Assembly (NCBI GenBank): GCA_964514215.1 | Contig: CAZEPW010000024.1 | Coordinates: 1-46,791, forward strand | Direction: 5' to 3' | DNA from: CAYQUC01 sp964514215 | GTDB lineage: Bacteria; Pseudomonadota; Gammaproteobacteria; UBA6429; Thiohalophilaceae | Length of the DNA stretch: 46,791 nucleotides | Shown: piece after piece, positions 27,309 to 35,941 of the stretch | How the letters are laid out: the number at the start of each line of letters is the position of its first letter | Position numbering within the stretch: the first letter of the stretch is position 1 | Program-made: the position numbers and the translations under genes | The notes under the pieces: generated by a model | Database searches by the model: none | Told to the model about the DNA's origin: nothing | Seen by the model: the letters and a program-made list of their open reading frames with translations, nothing else

Positions 27309-27907
27309 TAGGACGTTTAAACGGTATTCTTTTAGAAAAACAAGCACCGCATTTGTTAATTGACGTTAACGGTGTTGCTTATGAGGTTGACGCGCCGATG
27401 TCGACAATTTATCAATTACCAAATGTAGGCGAAACCGTGCAAATTTTTACCCACTTGGTGGTGCGTGAAGATGCTCAATTGCTATACGGCTTTTTTACCA
27501 ATTTAGAACGACAGTTTTTTCGAACCTTGATTAAAGTGAATGGTGTTGGAGCCAAGCTTGCGATAACCATTTTATCCGGCATCAGCGCCGATGAGTTTGC
27601 TGAAACTGTGCAACAAGCCGATGCCGTTGGATTAACGAAATTACCGGGCATTGGTAAAAAGACCGCTGAACGATTAATCATTGAAATGCGCGATAGGCTA
27701 AAAGAGTGGTATCAAGCCGATAGTCGTTCGAGTGATGCGACCGTTAATCTGCTCACCCCAAAAGATGCTAAAAAAGAGGCTGAATCCGCCTTGGTGGCTT
27801 TGGGATATAAACCTCAAGAAGCAAACCGTATGATCGCTCGAGTAGTAACAACCGATCTGGATAGTGAAGATATTATTAAAAGTGCATTAAAGGCAAGTAT
27901 TAAATAA
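27305..27907 (+). CDS. ruvA: Holliday junction DNA-binding protein RuvA
   Basis: Tetrameric junction-binding protein that loads RuvB. Length 200 residues (E. coli 203). N-terminal OB-fold (MIGRLNGILLEK), two helix-hairpin-helix motifs (LIKVNGVGAKLA at about 76-87 and LTKLPGIGKKTAERL at about 111-125), and a C-terminal RuvB-contacting domain (ESALVALGYKPQEANRMI, about 158-175). It overlaps ruvC by four bases. Ruv genes are often SOS-regulated, but I saw no clear LexA box upstream of ruvC. Confidence 0.97.
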   Translation: MIGRLNGILLEKQAPHLLIDVNGVAYEVDAPMSTIYQLPNVGETVQIFTHLVVREDAQLLYGFFTNLERQFFRTLIKVNGVGAKLAITILSGISADEFAETVQQADAVGLTKLPGIGKKTAERLIIEMRDRLKEWYQADSRSSDATVNLLTPKDAKKEAESALVALGYKPQEANRMIARVVTTDLDSEDIIKSALKASIK

Positions 27908-27986
27908 CCGGTTTCAAGTAAATAAATAAAACTTTTAAAACTTAGTTATACTATTATAAAACGCAATCCTTATCAGAAAGTAAGTT

Positions 27987-29042
27987 ATGATTGAACATGA
28001 CCGCATTATAACCACCGAAAAGACCGAACACGAAGAGGTTATTGATCGCGCGATTCGACCAAAATCCTTACACGATTACATTGGTCAAACGGTTGTTTGC
28101 GAGCAAATGGAAATTTTCATTCAAGCTGCAAAAGCCAGATCGGAAGCACTGGATCATGTCTTAATATTTGGCCCTCCGGGCTTAGGTAAGACCACCTTAT
28201 CGCATATTATTGCCAATGAGCTTGGGGTTAATATGAAACACACTTCTGGCCCGGTGTTAGAGCGAGCAGGCGATCTTGCTGCTTTGCTGACTAATCTCGA
28301 AGAACATGATGTATTATTTGTGGATGAAATTCATCGATTAAGTCCGGTTGTTGAAGAAATTTTGTATCCTGCTCTTGAAGATTATCAGCTCGATATAATG
28401 ATTGGTGAAGGCCCGGCTGCACGTTCAATCAAAATAGATTTACCGCCATTCACGCTCGTTGGTGCGACTACTCGCGCGGGTTTATTAACATCGCCATTAC
28501 GTGACCGGTTTGGAATTGTTCAACGGCTAGAGTATTACACCAGTGAAGAGTTAACCCTAGTGGTACAACGTTCGGCATCGATTTTAAATCTTGATATCGA
28601 AGCTGAAGCTGCCAGCGAAATTGCCCGTCGCTCGCGAGGTACACCACGGATTGCAAATCGCTTGCTACGCCGAGTGCGGGATTATGCCCAAGTTAAGAAC
28701 GATGGCCGAATAACGGCTGATATTACCCAAAAAGCACTACAAATGTTGAGTGTTGATAGTTTGGGATTTGATATTATGGATCGAAAGCTATTATTGTGTG
28801 TTATTGAAAAATTCAGTGGTGGCCCGGTCGGGTTAGACAGTATTGCTGCCGCAATTGGCGAACAGCGAAATACCATCGAAGATGTTATTGAACCGTATCT
28901 AATTCAACAAGGGTTTATAATGCGTACACCTCGAGGCCGGGTTGCGACGGCTCATGCTTATAGCCATTTTGGCTTGACAGCAACTGTACAAGAAAGCAAC
29001 AATTTGAACGAATCGTTAGATATTTTCAGAAACCAACCGTAA
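27987..29042 (+). CDS. ruvB: Holliday junction helicase RuvB
   Basis: AAA+ motor for branch migration, 351 residues (E. coli 336). Walker A is GPPGLGKTT (62-70), Walker B VDEIHRL with D113-E114, sensor 1 GATTR, and the TSPLRDRFG arginine segment is present. The C-terminal winged helix ends with MRTPRGRVATAHAY. Only 79 bases separate it from ruvA, so one transcript is likely. The product is slightly longer than usual because of a C-terminal tail after the winged helix. Confidence 0.97.
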   Translation: MIEHDRIITTEKTEHEEVIDRAIRPKSLHDYIGQTVVCEQMEIFIQAAKARSEALDHVLIFGPPGLGKTTLSHIIANELGVNMKHTSGPVLERAGDLAALLTNLEEHDVLFVDEIHRLSPVVEEILYPALEDYQLDIMIGEGPAARSIKIDLPPFTLVGATTRAGLLTSPLRDRFGIVQRLEYYTSEELTLVVQRSASILNLDIEAEAASEIARRSRGTPRIANRLLRRVRDYAQVKNDGRITADITQKALQMLSVDSLGFDIMDRKLLLCVIEKFSGGPVGLDSIAAAIGEQRNTIEDVIEPYLIQQGFIMRTPRGRVATAHAYSHFGLTATVQESNNLNESLDIFRNQP

Positions 29043-29115
29043 AATACCCGCTATTAATTTCCGTAAAGTGAATAATACTTGTACTATATCAATATGAAAT
29101 TGATGGAAATAGTCG

Positions 29116-29523
29116 GTGCTTGAATTTAAATGGCCTATTCGTATTTATTATGAAGATACCGATTCAGGTGGTGTTGTTTATCACTCAAGTTATTTAAACT
29201 TCATGGAGCGTGCTCGAACTGAATATTTAAGAAGTTTGAATATTGAACAAAATGATTTGATTCAGCAGCAGGGAGTTATATTTGTTGTACGTAAAATTGA
29301 AATCGATTATTTGCGTGTCGCAGGGTTTAATGATTTGTTAACGGTGGTAACGAAGCCAGTAACAATCGCGGGGGCAAGTATTGTGTTTTCACAGTTTATT
29401 ACACAAGCTGATGATGCTGAGCTTGTAATTTGTAAAGCGAATGTTAAAGTGGCGAGTTTACGAGTAGACAGCTTTAAACCCTGTGCTTTACCCGAAAAAC
29501 TAAAAGTAAAATTGATAAGTTAA
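29116..29523 (+). CDS. ybgC: YbgC-type acyl-CoA thioesterase of the Tol-Pal locus
   Basis: Hot-dog-fold thioesterase of 135 residues. The active-site segment YYEDTDSGGVVYHSSYL (11-27) contains the catalytic aspartate D16 and H23, followed by FMERARTEYLR. In E. coli the protein is membrane-associated and lies first in the tol-pal operon. Here it is 34 bases before tolQ. The start is GTG with GGA eight bases upstream; no in-frame ATG exists nearby. A conserved companion of Tol-Pal whose link to envelope constriction is unclear. Confidence 0.93.
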   Translation: MLEFKWPIRIYYEDTDSGGVVYHSSYLNFMERARTEYLRSLNIEQNDLIQQQGVIFVVRKIEIDYLRVAGFNDLLTVVTKPVTIAGASIVFSQFITQADDAELVICKANVKVASLRVDSFKPCALPEKLKVKLIS

Positions 29524-29557
29524 ACTTAACTATAACAAATAGAGATGAAGGTGTCGT

Positions 29558-30232
29558 TTGGAAGCTAATACTGATATTTTAAAAATGGTTGTTGATGCAA
29601 GTTTTATCGTGCAACTCGTGATGTTCGTGTTGCTCATAACATCGTTGTTATCGTGGACTGTTATCTTTATTAAATGGTCTGTTATTAAACAAGCTAAAAA
29701 ATCAGCTAGCCAGTTTGAACGACGATTTTGGTCGGGTGTTGAACTTGGTGAACTTTATAAAAAAATTGCCAGCAAACGCAGCAATGCTACTGGTATGGAA
29801 ACCATATTTGAATCTGGATTTAAAGAATATGCACGGCTAAAAAGTAAATCGGATATTGATCCCATGGCAGTGTTAGATGGTGCTCAACGTGGAATGCGAG
29901 TTGCAGCGAGTAAGGTGATCGAAAAACTTGAAAATCATTTATCATTTTTAGCAACTGTTGGCTCAACGAGTCCTTATATTGGTTTATTTGGGACAGTTTG
30001 GGGTATTATGAATTCTTTTATTAGTATTGGTGGGCAAGAGCAGGTAACAATCGCTCAAGTTGCTCCGGGTATTGCTGAGGCATTAATTGCTACTGCAATG
30101 GGCTTATTTGCAGCGATACCGGCTGTTGTTTCCTATAACCGCTATAGTAATGATGTTGAGCGCCTTATCGGTAAATACGATACCTTTATGGAAGAGTTTT
30201 CATCAATTTTACAGCGTCAAGTTCACACATAA
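29558..30232 (+). CDS. tolQ: Tol-Pal proton-channel subunit TolQ
   Basis: Inner-membrane stator that uses proton motive force with TolR to energise TolA. Length 224 residues (E. coli 230). Three membrane helices: about 12-37, 128-150 (LGTVGSTSPYIGLFGTVWGIM region) and 160-185 (PGIAEALIATAMGLFAAIPAVVSYN). The start is TTG with AAGG six bases before it. The overlapping ATG at 29545 runs into a stop within eight codons, so the TTG is well supported. Confidence 0.95.
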   Translation: MEANTDILKMVVDASFIVQLVMFVLLITSLLSWTVIFIKWSVIKQAKKSASQFERRFWSGVELGELYKKIASKRSNATGMETIFESGFKEYARLKSKSDIDPMAVLDGAQRGMRVAASKVIEKLENHLSFLATVGSTSPYIGLFGTVWGIMNSFISIGGQEQVTIAQVAPGIAEALIATAMGLFAAIPAVVSYNRYSNDVERLIGKYDTFMEEFSSILQRQVHT

Positions 30233-30245
30233 GATATGAATTTAA

Positions 30246-30695
30246 ATGAGTCAATATTCTCCTTTAGGTAACCGAACTCGAAAGCGACCGATGTCTGAAA
30301 TCAATGTTGTGCCTTATATTGATGTGATGTTGGTATTGCTCGTTATTTTTATGATAACTGCGCCATTATTAACACAAGGTGTTTCAGTGAAACTTCCGGA
30401 AGCTGCGGCAAAGAGCATGCATGAACCAAAAAGCACACCGGTTATAATAACAGTTGATGCCGATGGTTATTTATACATGAACATTGGCGATAAAACGGAT
30501 AAGCCGGTAAAAGAAAGTGTTTTAAAAGCCAGAGTTGCAGCAGTATTAAAACTAAAGCCAAAAACAGATGTCTATGTTCGAGGGGATACTAATACTGATT
30601 ATGGTAAGGTTATTAATGCAATGGTGTTATTACAACAAGCTGGAGTTAAGGATGTAGGTTTGGTGACTAAGTCCCCAAAACGTCAGCGTAGATAA
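30246..30695 (+). CDS. tolR: Tol-Pal proton-channel subunit TolR
   Basis: Partner of TolQ, 149 residues (E. coli 142). One membrane helix at about 23-43 with the proton-carrying aspartate in VVPYIDVMLVLLVIFMITAP (D26). The periplasmic domain follows. The sequence SEINVVPYIDVMLVL is the ExbD/TolR signature. It is 13 bases after tolQ and 4 bases before tolA. Confidence 0.95.
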   Translation: MSQYSPLGNRTRKRPMSEINVVPYIDVMLVLLVIFMITAPLLTQGVSVKLPEAAAKSMHEPKSTPVIITVDADGYLYMNIGDKTDKPVKESVLKARVAAVLKLKPKTDVYVRGDTNTDYGKVINAMVLLQQAGVKDVGLVTKSPKRQRR

Positions 30696-30699
30696 CATT

Positions 30700-31545
30700 A
30701 TGATAGAAATTTTAAAAGAACATCCTCGAGCCGTTATAGCTGCTGCAATATTTCATATAATTGTGGTTATTGTTGTCGGTGTCAGTGTCGATTGGACATC
30801 ATTAACAAAACCAACGGGTGAGAAAACACCGGTTAAAATTGTTAATGCGGTTGCTGTTGATCAAAAATTATTGGATAAAGAATTAAAAAAAATAAAGCAG
30901 GCTGAAGTTTCTCGAGTAAAAAAACAAAAAGATGCTGAACGTAAGAAAAAACAAGCGATTTTAGACCGTAAACGTGAAGAGAAAAAATTAAAGGCACTAA
31001 AAGAAAAGAGTAAAAAAGAAAAAGCCAAACAACTGACATTAAAGAAAAAACGAAAAGCCGAATTAAAAGCTGAAAAACAAAAGAAATTAAAAGCGAAAAA
31101 ACTGCAGCAAAAAAAGGCCGCCGAGCAGCGTAAAAAAGCCGCTAAACTTGCGGAACAAAAAAGAAGAAAAGAGCAGTTTGAAAATGAATTAAAAAATAAG
31201 CTGGCTAAAGAAGAAGAAGAGCGACAAGCTGTTATTGCAGCGGCAAATGCCGCTAAACGGCAAAGTGAAATTGGACGTTATCTGGATAAGATAAAAGCAA
31301 AAGTTGAAAGCCAGTGGATATCAACACGTAAAGAGCCTGGTAAAATCGTAGCGTTACTTGTTAAAGTGATACCCGGTGGCGGTGTAATAAGTGTCACGAT
31401 TAAAAAATCAAGTAATGATGCAATATTTGACCGTGATGCAATAAATGCCGTACGCAATGCTGATCCATTGCCAATACCGCCACCAGATTCAGATTTAATA
31501 AATGAGTTTCGTGAATTTAATCTTAAAATAGGAATACCAAAATAA
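30700..31545 (+). CDS. tolA: Tol-Pal bridging protein TolA
   Basis: Spans the periplasm from TolQR to Pal and TolB. Length 281 residues, much shorter than E. coli TolA (421). One membrane helix (11-30) follows a short cytoplasmic end. A Lys/Glu/Ala-rich coiled coil occupies about 52-190. The C-terminal globular domain (about 190-281) includes YLDKIKAKVESQW and the ending PIPPPDSDLINEFREFNLKI, typical of TolA/TonB-like domains. The short coiled coil suggests a narrower periplasm or a different reach. Its stop abuts the tolB ATG. Confidence 0.93.
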   Translation: MIEILKEHPRAVIAAAIFHIIVVIVVGVSVDWTSLTKPTGEKTPVKIVNAVAVDQKLLDKELKKIKQAEVSRVKKQKDAERKKKQAILDRKREEKKLKALKEKSKKEKAKQLTLKKKRKAELKAEKQKKLKAKKLQQKKAAEQRKKAAKLAEQKRRKEQFENELKNKLAKEEEERQAVIAAANAAKRQSEIGRYLDKIKAKVESQWISTRKEPGKIVALLVKVIPGGGVISVTIKKSSNDAIFDRDAINAVRNADPLPIPPPDSDLINEFREFNLKIGIPK

Positions 31546-32889
31546 ATGTTTAAGCGAATATTTTTAAGCTTGTTGTTAGCGATGACTATAATGTTACCAA
31601 GCATAAGCATCAGTTATGCGACATTAACAATCGAAATTACCGAAGGTGTTGAAGGAGCATTTCCTATTGCTGTAGTGCCTTTTGGATGGCAGGGCAAAAC
31701 CACCGTACCGGTCGATATTGCTGAAATTATAGCAAACGATTTACATCGAAGTGGTCAATTTTCTCCAATCGATAAAAAATTATTTTTGGCGCAACCGCAT
31801 ACCAGCAGTGACGTTAATTGGGATAATTGGCGAATATTAAAATCAAATAATTTGGTTATTGGCTCAATTGAAGCGTTACCGTTAAAGCCTAAGCAAGAGC
31901 AACAGTATAAAATTGCATTTTATCTGCTCGATGCGATTAAAGGCACACAATTAAAAGGTTTAAGCTTAGAAACCAATGCCGGTAAATCACAACTGCGAAC
32001 GATTGCTCATATAATAAGCGATATTATTTATGAAAAGCTAACAGGAATAAAAGGTGCATTTAACACTGATATTGCTTATGTCAAAGTGGTTACCAATAAA
32101 GGCAAGCGTACTTTTTTACTCGCGATTTCAGACTCGGACGGTGAAAATGAGCAGGTTATTTATCACTCAGAACAACCGATACTGTCCCCTAACTGGTCAC
32201 CTGATGGTAAACGTTTAGCCTATGTTTCGTTTGCAACCGGTAAGGCTGCCATTGTGATTCAATCTCCGGGCAATAGTGAAGATATTATTCACATCCGCTC
32301 TAAAACTGGGGCGAACAGTGCGCCCTCTTGGTCGCCTGATGGCAGCCGCTTAGCACTCACAGTGCATAAAAACGGCAATTCAGAAATATTTACCTATAAT
32401 TTGGCGACTCGACAATTTACCCAAATCACTCGAAATTATGCCATTGATACTGAACCAACCTGGATGCCGGATGGTTCCGCAATTGTATTTACTTCTGATC
32501 GGGGGGGGAGCCCACAAATATACAGTATTGGTGTTAATAAATACGGTGTTAGTGGTCGCCCACAACGCCTGACATTTGACGGTAGCTATAATTCGCGCCC
32601 GATTGTGTCGAATGACGGCAGATATATTGCTTTTGTGCATAGAATAGAAGGAAATTTTCGTATTGCTACGATAGAATTGGGCTCGAATTCGATGCGAGTA
32701 CTAACGGAATCAAGTTTAGATGAATCGCCTAGTTTTGCACCGAACAGTACCATGGTACTTTATGCTACTATTTACAAAAATCGGGGAGTACTTGCTGCGG
32801 TTTCGGTTGATGGAAGGGCACAACAACGATTAAGCTTGAGTTACGGTGATGTTAAAGAGCCTGTTTGGTCACCCTTTCGAAAGCAGTAA
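31546..32889 (+). CDS. tolB: Tol-Pal periplasmic beta-propeller TolB
   Basis: Periplasmic partner of Pal, 447 residues (E. coli 430). Signal peptide about 1-26 ending SISYA. The N-terminal alpha/beta domain (about 27-165) is followed by a six-bladed propeller built from PD40-like repeats: SPNWSPDGKRLAYVS, APSWSPDGSRLALTV, EPTWMPDGSAIVFTSD, RPIVSNDGRYIAFVH, SPSFAPNSTMVLYAT and EPVWSPFRK. The start directly follows the tolA stop. A GGAATA sequence lies just upstream inside tolA. Confidence 0.97.
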   Translation: MFKRIFLSLLLAMTIMLPSISISYATLTIEITEGVEGAFPIAVVPFGWQGKTTVPVDIAEIIANDLHRSGQFSPIDKKLFLAQPHTSSDVNWDNWRILKSNNLVIGSIEALPLKPKQEQQYKIAFYLLDAIKGTQLKGLSLETNAGKSQLRTIAHIISDIIYEKLTGIKGAFNTDIAYVKVVTNKGKRTFLLAISDSDGENEQVIYHSEQPILSPNWSPDGKRLAYVSFATGKAAIVIQSPGNSEDIIHIRSKTGANSAPSWSPDGSRLALTVHKNGNSEIFTYNLATRQFTQITRNYAIDTEPTWMPDGSAIVFTSDRGGSPQIYSIGVNKYGVSGRPQRLTFDGSYNSRPIVSNDGRYIAFVHRIEGNFRIATIELGSNSMRVLTESSLDESPSFAPNSTMVLYATIYKNRGVLAAVSVDGRAQQRLSLSYGDVKEPVWSPFRKQ

Positions 32890-32959
32890 ATAAAATATTT
32901 AGAAATAGCTATAAATTAATAAAATCTAATACAATAATACAAAAAATAGGAGAAAATCC

Positions 32960-33478
32960 GTGAATCAAATTTTAAAATTAATTTTAATGGGGACTGTTGC
33001 TGTTACTCTAATTTCGTGTTCTTCCGATCCTAAAAAGGAAGATCCAATCGCAACGGAACCAACATCTGAACCGGATACACGTTCTGACGTTGGTGGTGCA
33101 ACAGATATTAGTACACACCCACTTGACGAAAAAACGGGATTATTATCACGTCGAGTCATTTACTTTGAATTTAATAAAGCAAATATCAGCGATGAAGATC
33201 GAGAATTTATCTCTGCTCATGCCCGTTATCTATCAGAAAACAGCGGTACAAACGTTGTATTAGAAGGCCACGCGGATGAACGTGGTACTCGTGAATACAA
33301 TATTTCCCTAGGTGAGCGACGTGCTAAAGCAGTAATGCAGTTGTTAGTATTGCAAGGTGCATCTAAATCTCAAATCGAAGTGATCAGTTTTGGTGAAGAA
33401 CGTCCAGTTGCTTTAGGTCATGATGAAAGTTCATGGAGTCAAAATCGTCGTGTTGAATTAGTGTACGAAGGTCATTAA
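32960..33478 (+). CDS. pal: Peptidoglycan-associated lipoprotein Pal
   Basis: Outer-membrane lipoprotein binding peptidoglycan, TolA and TolB. Length 172 residues (E. coli 173). Lipobox TLISC with cysteine C20, a short linker, then an OmpA-like domain (about 62-172). The peptidoglycan-binding pattern is LEGHADERGTREYNISLGERRA (101-122), including D106 and R121. The start is GTG with a strong AGGAG seven bases before it. It lies 70 bases after tolB and 15 bases before cpoB. Confidence 0.97.
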   Translation: MNQILKLILMGTVAVTLISCSSDPKKEDPIATEPTSEPDTRSDVGGATDISTHPLDEKTGLLSRRVIYFEFNKANISDEDREFISAHARYLSENSGTNVVLEGHADERGTREYNISLGERRAKAVMQLLVLQGASKSQIEVISFGEERPVALGHDESSWSQNRRVELVYEGH

Positions 33479-33493
33479 TTCAGGAACTAGTTA

Positions 33494-34384
33494 ATGTTGA
33501 AAAAAATCACGATTAATTCTCTGTGTTATTTTTTTAGTGGATTATTGGTGCTGGTTACTATCAGCACCAATGCTTCTGCTGCACCGAGAAAGCCGGTATA
33601 CAGTAGCTCCAGTGGTGGTAGCTCATCATCAGAGTCTAATTATCAGGCAAACACAGATACAGTAGAAAATCGTTTAGCACGTTTAGAGCGTTTGTTAGAA
33701 AGTCAGAGTTTGGTTGATTTATTAATTCGTATGGATAATATTCAATCGGAAATACAAAGCCTTCGTGGTGATGTTGAACTTATTAATCATTCGATTGATG
33801 ATTTAAAAAAACGCCAACGTGATTTATATATTGATGTGGATCGTCGTTTAGTGCAAGTGGAGCGAGCTAAAGGTTCAGCTGCAAGCTCAACTTCGAGATT
33901 GGCAGGAGCTCCGACAACAACGTTTGTTGCGCCTAAGACTGTCACAACAAGTTCTGTGACAAATTTAGCTGCTCCTATGTCAGGTTCTTCTCAAGCGGAA
34001 CAAAAGCTGTATCAAAAAGCGTTTAATTTACTGCGCGAGTTACGCTATGACAAATCAATTACAGCTTTTAATCAGTTTATATCAACTTATCCAAAAGGGC
34101 GTTATGCTCATATAGCACAATATTGGGTTGGTGAAGCAAATTATACCCAAGGAAACTTTAAAGCAGCAATTAAAGCTTATCAGGATTTGATCTCAAATTA
34201 TCCGAAAAGTCCTAAAGTTGCTGATGCCATGTTAAAAATTGGTTATAGTTATTATGAGTTAAAAGATGTTTCGCAAGCTAAGTTAAATTTAACTCAATTG
34301 ATTAAGTTGTATCCTGATACAACCGAAGCAAGCCAAGCTAAGAATAAGCTGCAAAAAATTAAATTAAATCATTCAAAACGTTAA
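33494..34384 (+). CDS. cpoB: Cell division coordinator CpoB (YbgF)
   Basis: Periplasmic protein linking Tol-Pal and peptidoglycan synthesis at the septum. Length 296 residues. Signal peptide about 1-29 (STNASA). A Ser-rich linker and a trimerising coiled coil (about 55-115) follow, then a low-complexity Ser/Thr/Ala stretch. Three TPR-type repeats occupy about 172-290, including AFNLLRELRYDKSITAFNQF, YWVGEANYTQGNFKAAI and GYSYYELKDVSQAKLNL. Standard last gene of the tol-pal operon. Confidence 0.94.
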   Translation: MLKKITINSLCYFFSGLLVLVTISTNASAAPRKPVYSSSSGGSSSSESNYQANTDTVENRLARLERLLESQSLVDLLIRMDNIQSEIQSLRGDVELINHSIDDLKKRQRDLYIDVDRRLVQVERAKGSAASSTSRLAGAPTTTFVAPKTVTTSSVTNLAAPMSGSSQAEQKLYQKAFNLLRELRYDKSITAFNQFISTYPKGRYAHIAQYWVGEANYTQGNFKAAIKAYQDLISNYPKSPKVADAMLKIGYSYYELKDVSQAKLNLTQLIKLYPDTTEASQAKNKLQKIKLNHSKR

Positions 34385-34393
34385 TAGAAAAAT

Positions 34394-34419
34394 TAGAAAT
34401 AGTAATAATACTATTTCTA
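34394..34419. terminator. Perfect 11-base inverted repeat after cpoB
   Basis: TAGAAATAGTA and its exact complement TACTATTTCTA flank a four-base loop, ten bases after the cpoB stop. It is not followed by a strong U tract (TTACGTCC), so it may be a weak terminator or a transcript-stabilising hairpin that separates the tol-pal operon from queE. Confidence 0.5.
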
Positions 34420-34456
34420 TTACGTCCTCATAATCTTCTAATTAAGTACTCACATT

Positions 34457-35119
34457 ATGTTACCTGAAGATGTTCAAACTAACCGGTTAAAAATTACGGA
34501 AATATTTTATTCTCTTCAAGGAGAATCGAATACAGTAGGAATACCAACAATTTTTATTCGCTTAACGGGTTGTCCACTTCGTTGTTTGTATTGTGATACG
34601 GAATATGCTTTCCACGGTGGTGAATGGCGAACATTTGATTCAATATTAAATGAAATAAAAAAATATCCTACCAAGTACATTACCGTTACTGGTGGTGAAC
34701 CGTTAGCTCAAAAAAAATGTGTTAACCTTTTAAAATTATTATGTGACGCTAATTATTGGGTATCACTTGAAACCAGTGGCGCCATTGATGTCAGTAATAT
34801 TGATTCCAAAGTAGTTAAAGTGTTAGATGCAAAAACCCCAGGTTCTGGCGAGTGTGAAAAAAATCTTTATTCAAACTATTCTTATTTAGGTGCTAACGAT
34901 CAAATTAAATTTGTTATTTGCGATCGCGTAGATTATGACTGGGCTAAAAACCTAATTTTGAAATATAAATTAACCGAGCAGTGTGAAATACTTTTTTCAG
35001 TTTCTCAGCAACAATTAGTGGCAAAAAAACTTGCGGACTGGATTTTAGCTGATGGCTTAGCGGTGCGTTTTCAAGTTCAGTTACATAAAATATTATGGGG
35101 GAATGAACATGGCCGATAA
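34457..35119 (+). CDS. queE: 7-carboxy-7-deazaguanine synthase
   Basis: Radical SAM enzyme converting CPH4 to 7-carboxy-7-deazaguanine for queuosine in tRNA. Length 220 residues (E. coli 223). The cluster-binding cysteines are C39, C43 and C46 in CPLRCLYC, with ITEIFYSLQGES at 13-24 and the TGGEP motif. The C-terminus holds VQLHKILWG. It overlaps queC by 11 bases with the preferred queC start, so translation is coupled. Confidence 0.96.
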   Translation: MLPEDVQTNRLKITEIFYSLQGESNTVGIPTIFIRLTGCPLRCLYCDTEYAFHGGEWRTFDSILNEIKKYPTKYITVTGGEPLAQKKCVNLLKLLCDANYWVSLETSGAIDVSNIDSKVVKVLDAKTPGSGECEKNLYSNYSYLGANDQIKFVICDRVDYDWAKNLILKYKLTEQCEILFSVSQQQLVAKKLADWILADGLAVRFQVQLHKILWGNEHGR

Positions 35120-35798
35120 TGCTGTGGTGTTATTATCCGGTGGCTTGGATTCTGCAACAGCCTTAGCAATCGCCACAGATGCTGGACATCGGTGCTTTGC
35201 CATTAGTTTTGACTATGGACAAAGACATCTCTGTGAACTTGAGGCAGCTAAACGTGTTGCTAGCGCACAAAAAGTTGAGGAGCATAGAATATTTAAGTTA
35301 AATTTAAATGAATTTGGCGGCTCGGCATTAACGGATAATTCAATTGAAGTACCAAAAAACCAACAAACTTCCTCTGAAAAGTTAAATGACATTCCGATAA
35401 CCTATGTACCTGCTCGAAATACAATTTTTCTATCCATTGCATTAGGTTGGGCCGAAGTTTTACAAGCAAATCATATTTATGTTGGTGTTAATGCTGTTGA
35501 TTATTCGGGATACCCTGATTGTCGTCCCGAGTATATAGAAGCTTTTTCTAAAATGGCAAATCTTGCAACCAAAGCTGGCGTTGAAGGTAAGCAAATAATC
35601 ATTGAGACACCGCTAATATCATTAAGCAAAGCTGAAATAATTAAGCTGGGGACGGAGTTAGCCGTTAATTACCATGATACGATTTCATGTTATGACCCCA
35701 CAAAAATTGGGGCTGCTTGTGCCGTCTGTGAGTCTTGTCGACTGCGCATTGAAGGCTTCAAAAACGCTGGAATTCCAGATTCGACTATCTATAAATAA
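35109..35798 (+). CDS. queC: 7-cyano-7-deazaguanine synthase
   Basis: ATP-dependent conversion of 7-carboxy-7-deazaguanine to preQ0, the step after QueE. Length 229 residues from the chosen ATG. The nucleotide loop LLSGGLDSAT lies near the N-terminus, and four zinc-ligand cysteines lie near the end (SCYDPTKIGAACAVCESC). Another ATG six bases upstream (35103) is also in frame. I prefer 35109 because GGGGGA lies six bases before it and directly abuts the other. Normally followed closely by tRNA-Lys; here a transporter gene intervenes. Confidence 0.96.
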   Translation: MADNAVVLLSGGLDSATALAIATDAGHRCFAISFDYGQRHLCELEAAKRVASAQKVEEHRIFKLNLNEFGGSALTDNSIEVPKNQQTSSEKLNDIPITYVPARNTIFLSIALGWAEVLQANHIYVGVNAVDYSGYPDCRPEYIEAFSKMANLATKAGVEGKQIIIETPLISLSKAEIIKLGTELAVNYHDTISCYDPTKIGAACAVCESCRLRIEGFKNAGIPDSTIYK

Positions 35799-35849
35799 CT
35801 GGTTTTATAGGTTTTTGTATTTCATGCCTTACTAATTTCTATTTTTCTG

Positions 35850-35855
35850 TATAAT
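35850..35855 (+). promoter_or_regulatory. Consensus -10 box upstream of the YeeE/YedE gene
   Basis: A perfect TATAAT, preceded directly by TG, lies 86 bases before the YeeE/YedE start codon. The -35 region (CCTTAC at 17 bases) is poor. This suggests the transporter has its own promoter instead of depending on queE-queC. Confidence 0.42.
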
Positions 35856-35941
35856 ACCGTATACGAACTGTAGCCCTGATTGACTGTTGGTTGATTATGC
35901 ACAGCGTTTTTTGACTTTAACGAATACTTTGAGGGTTTACC

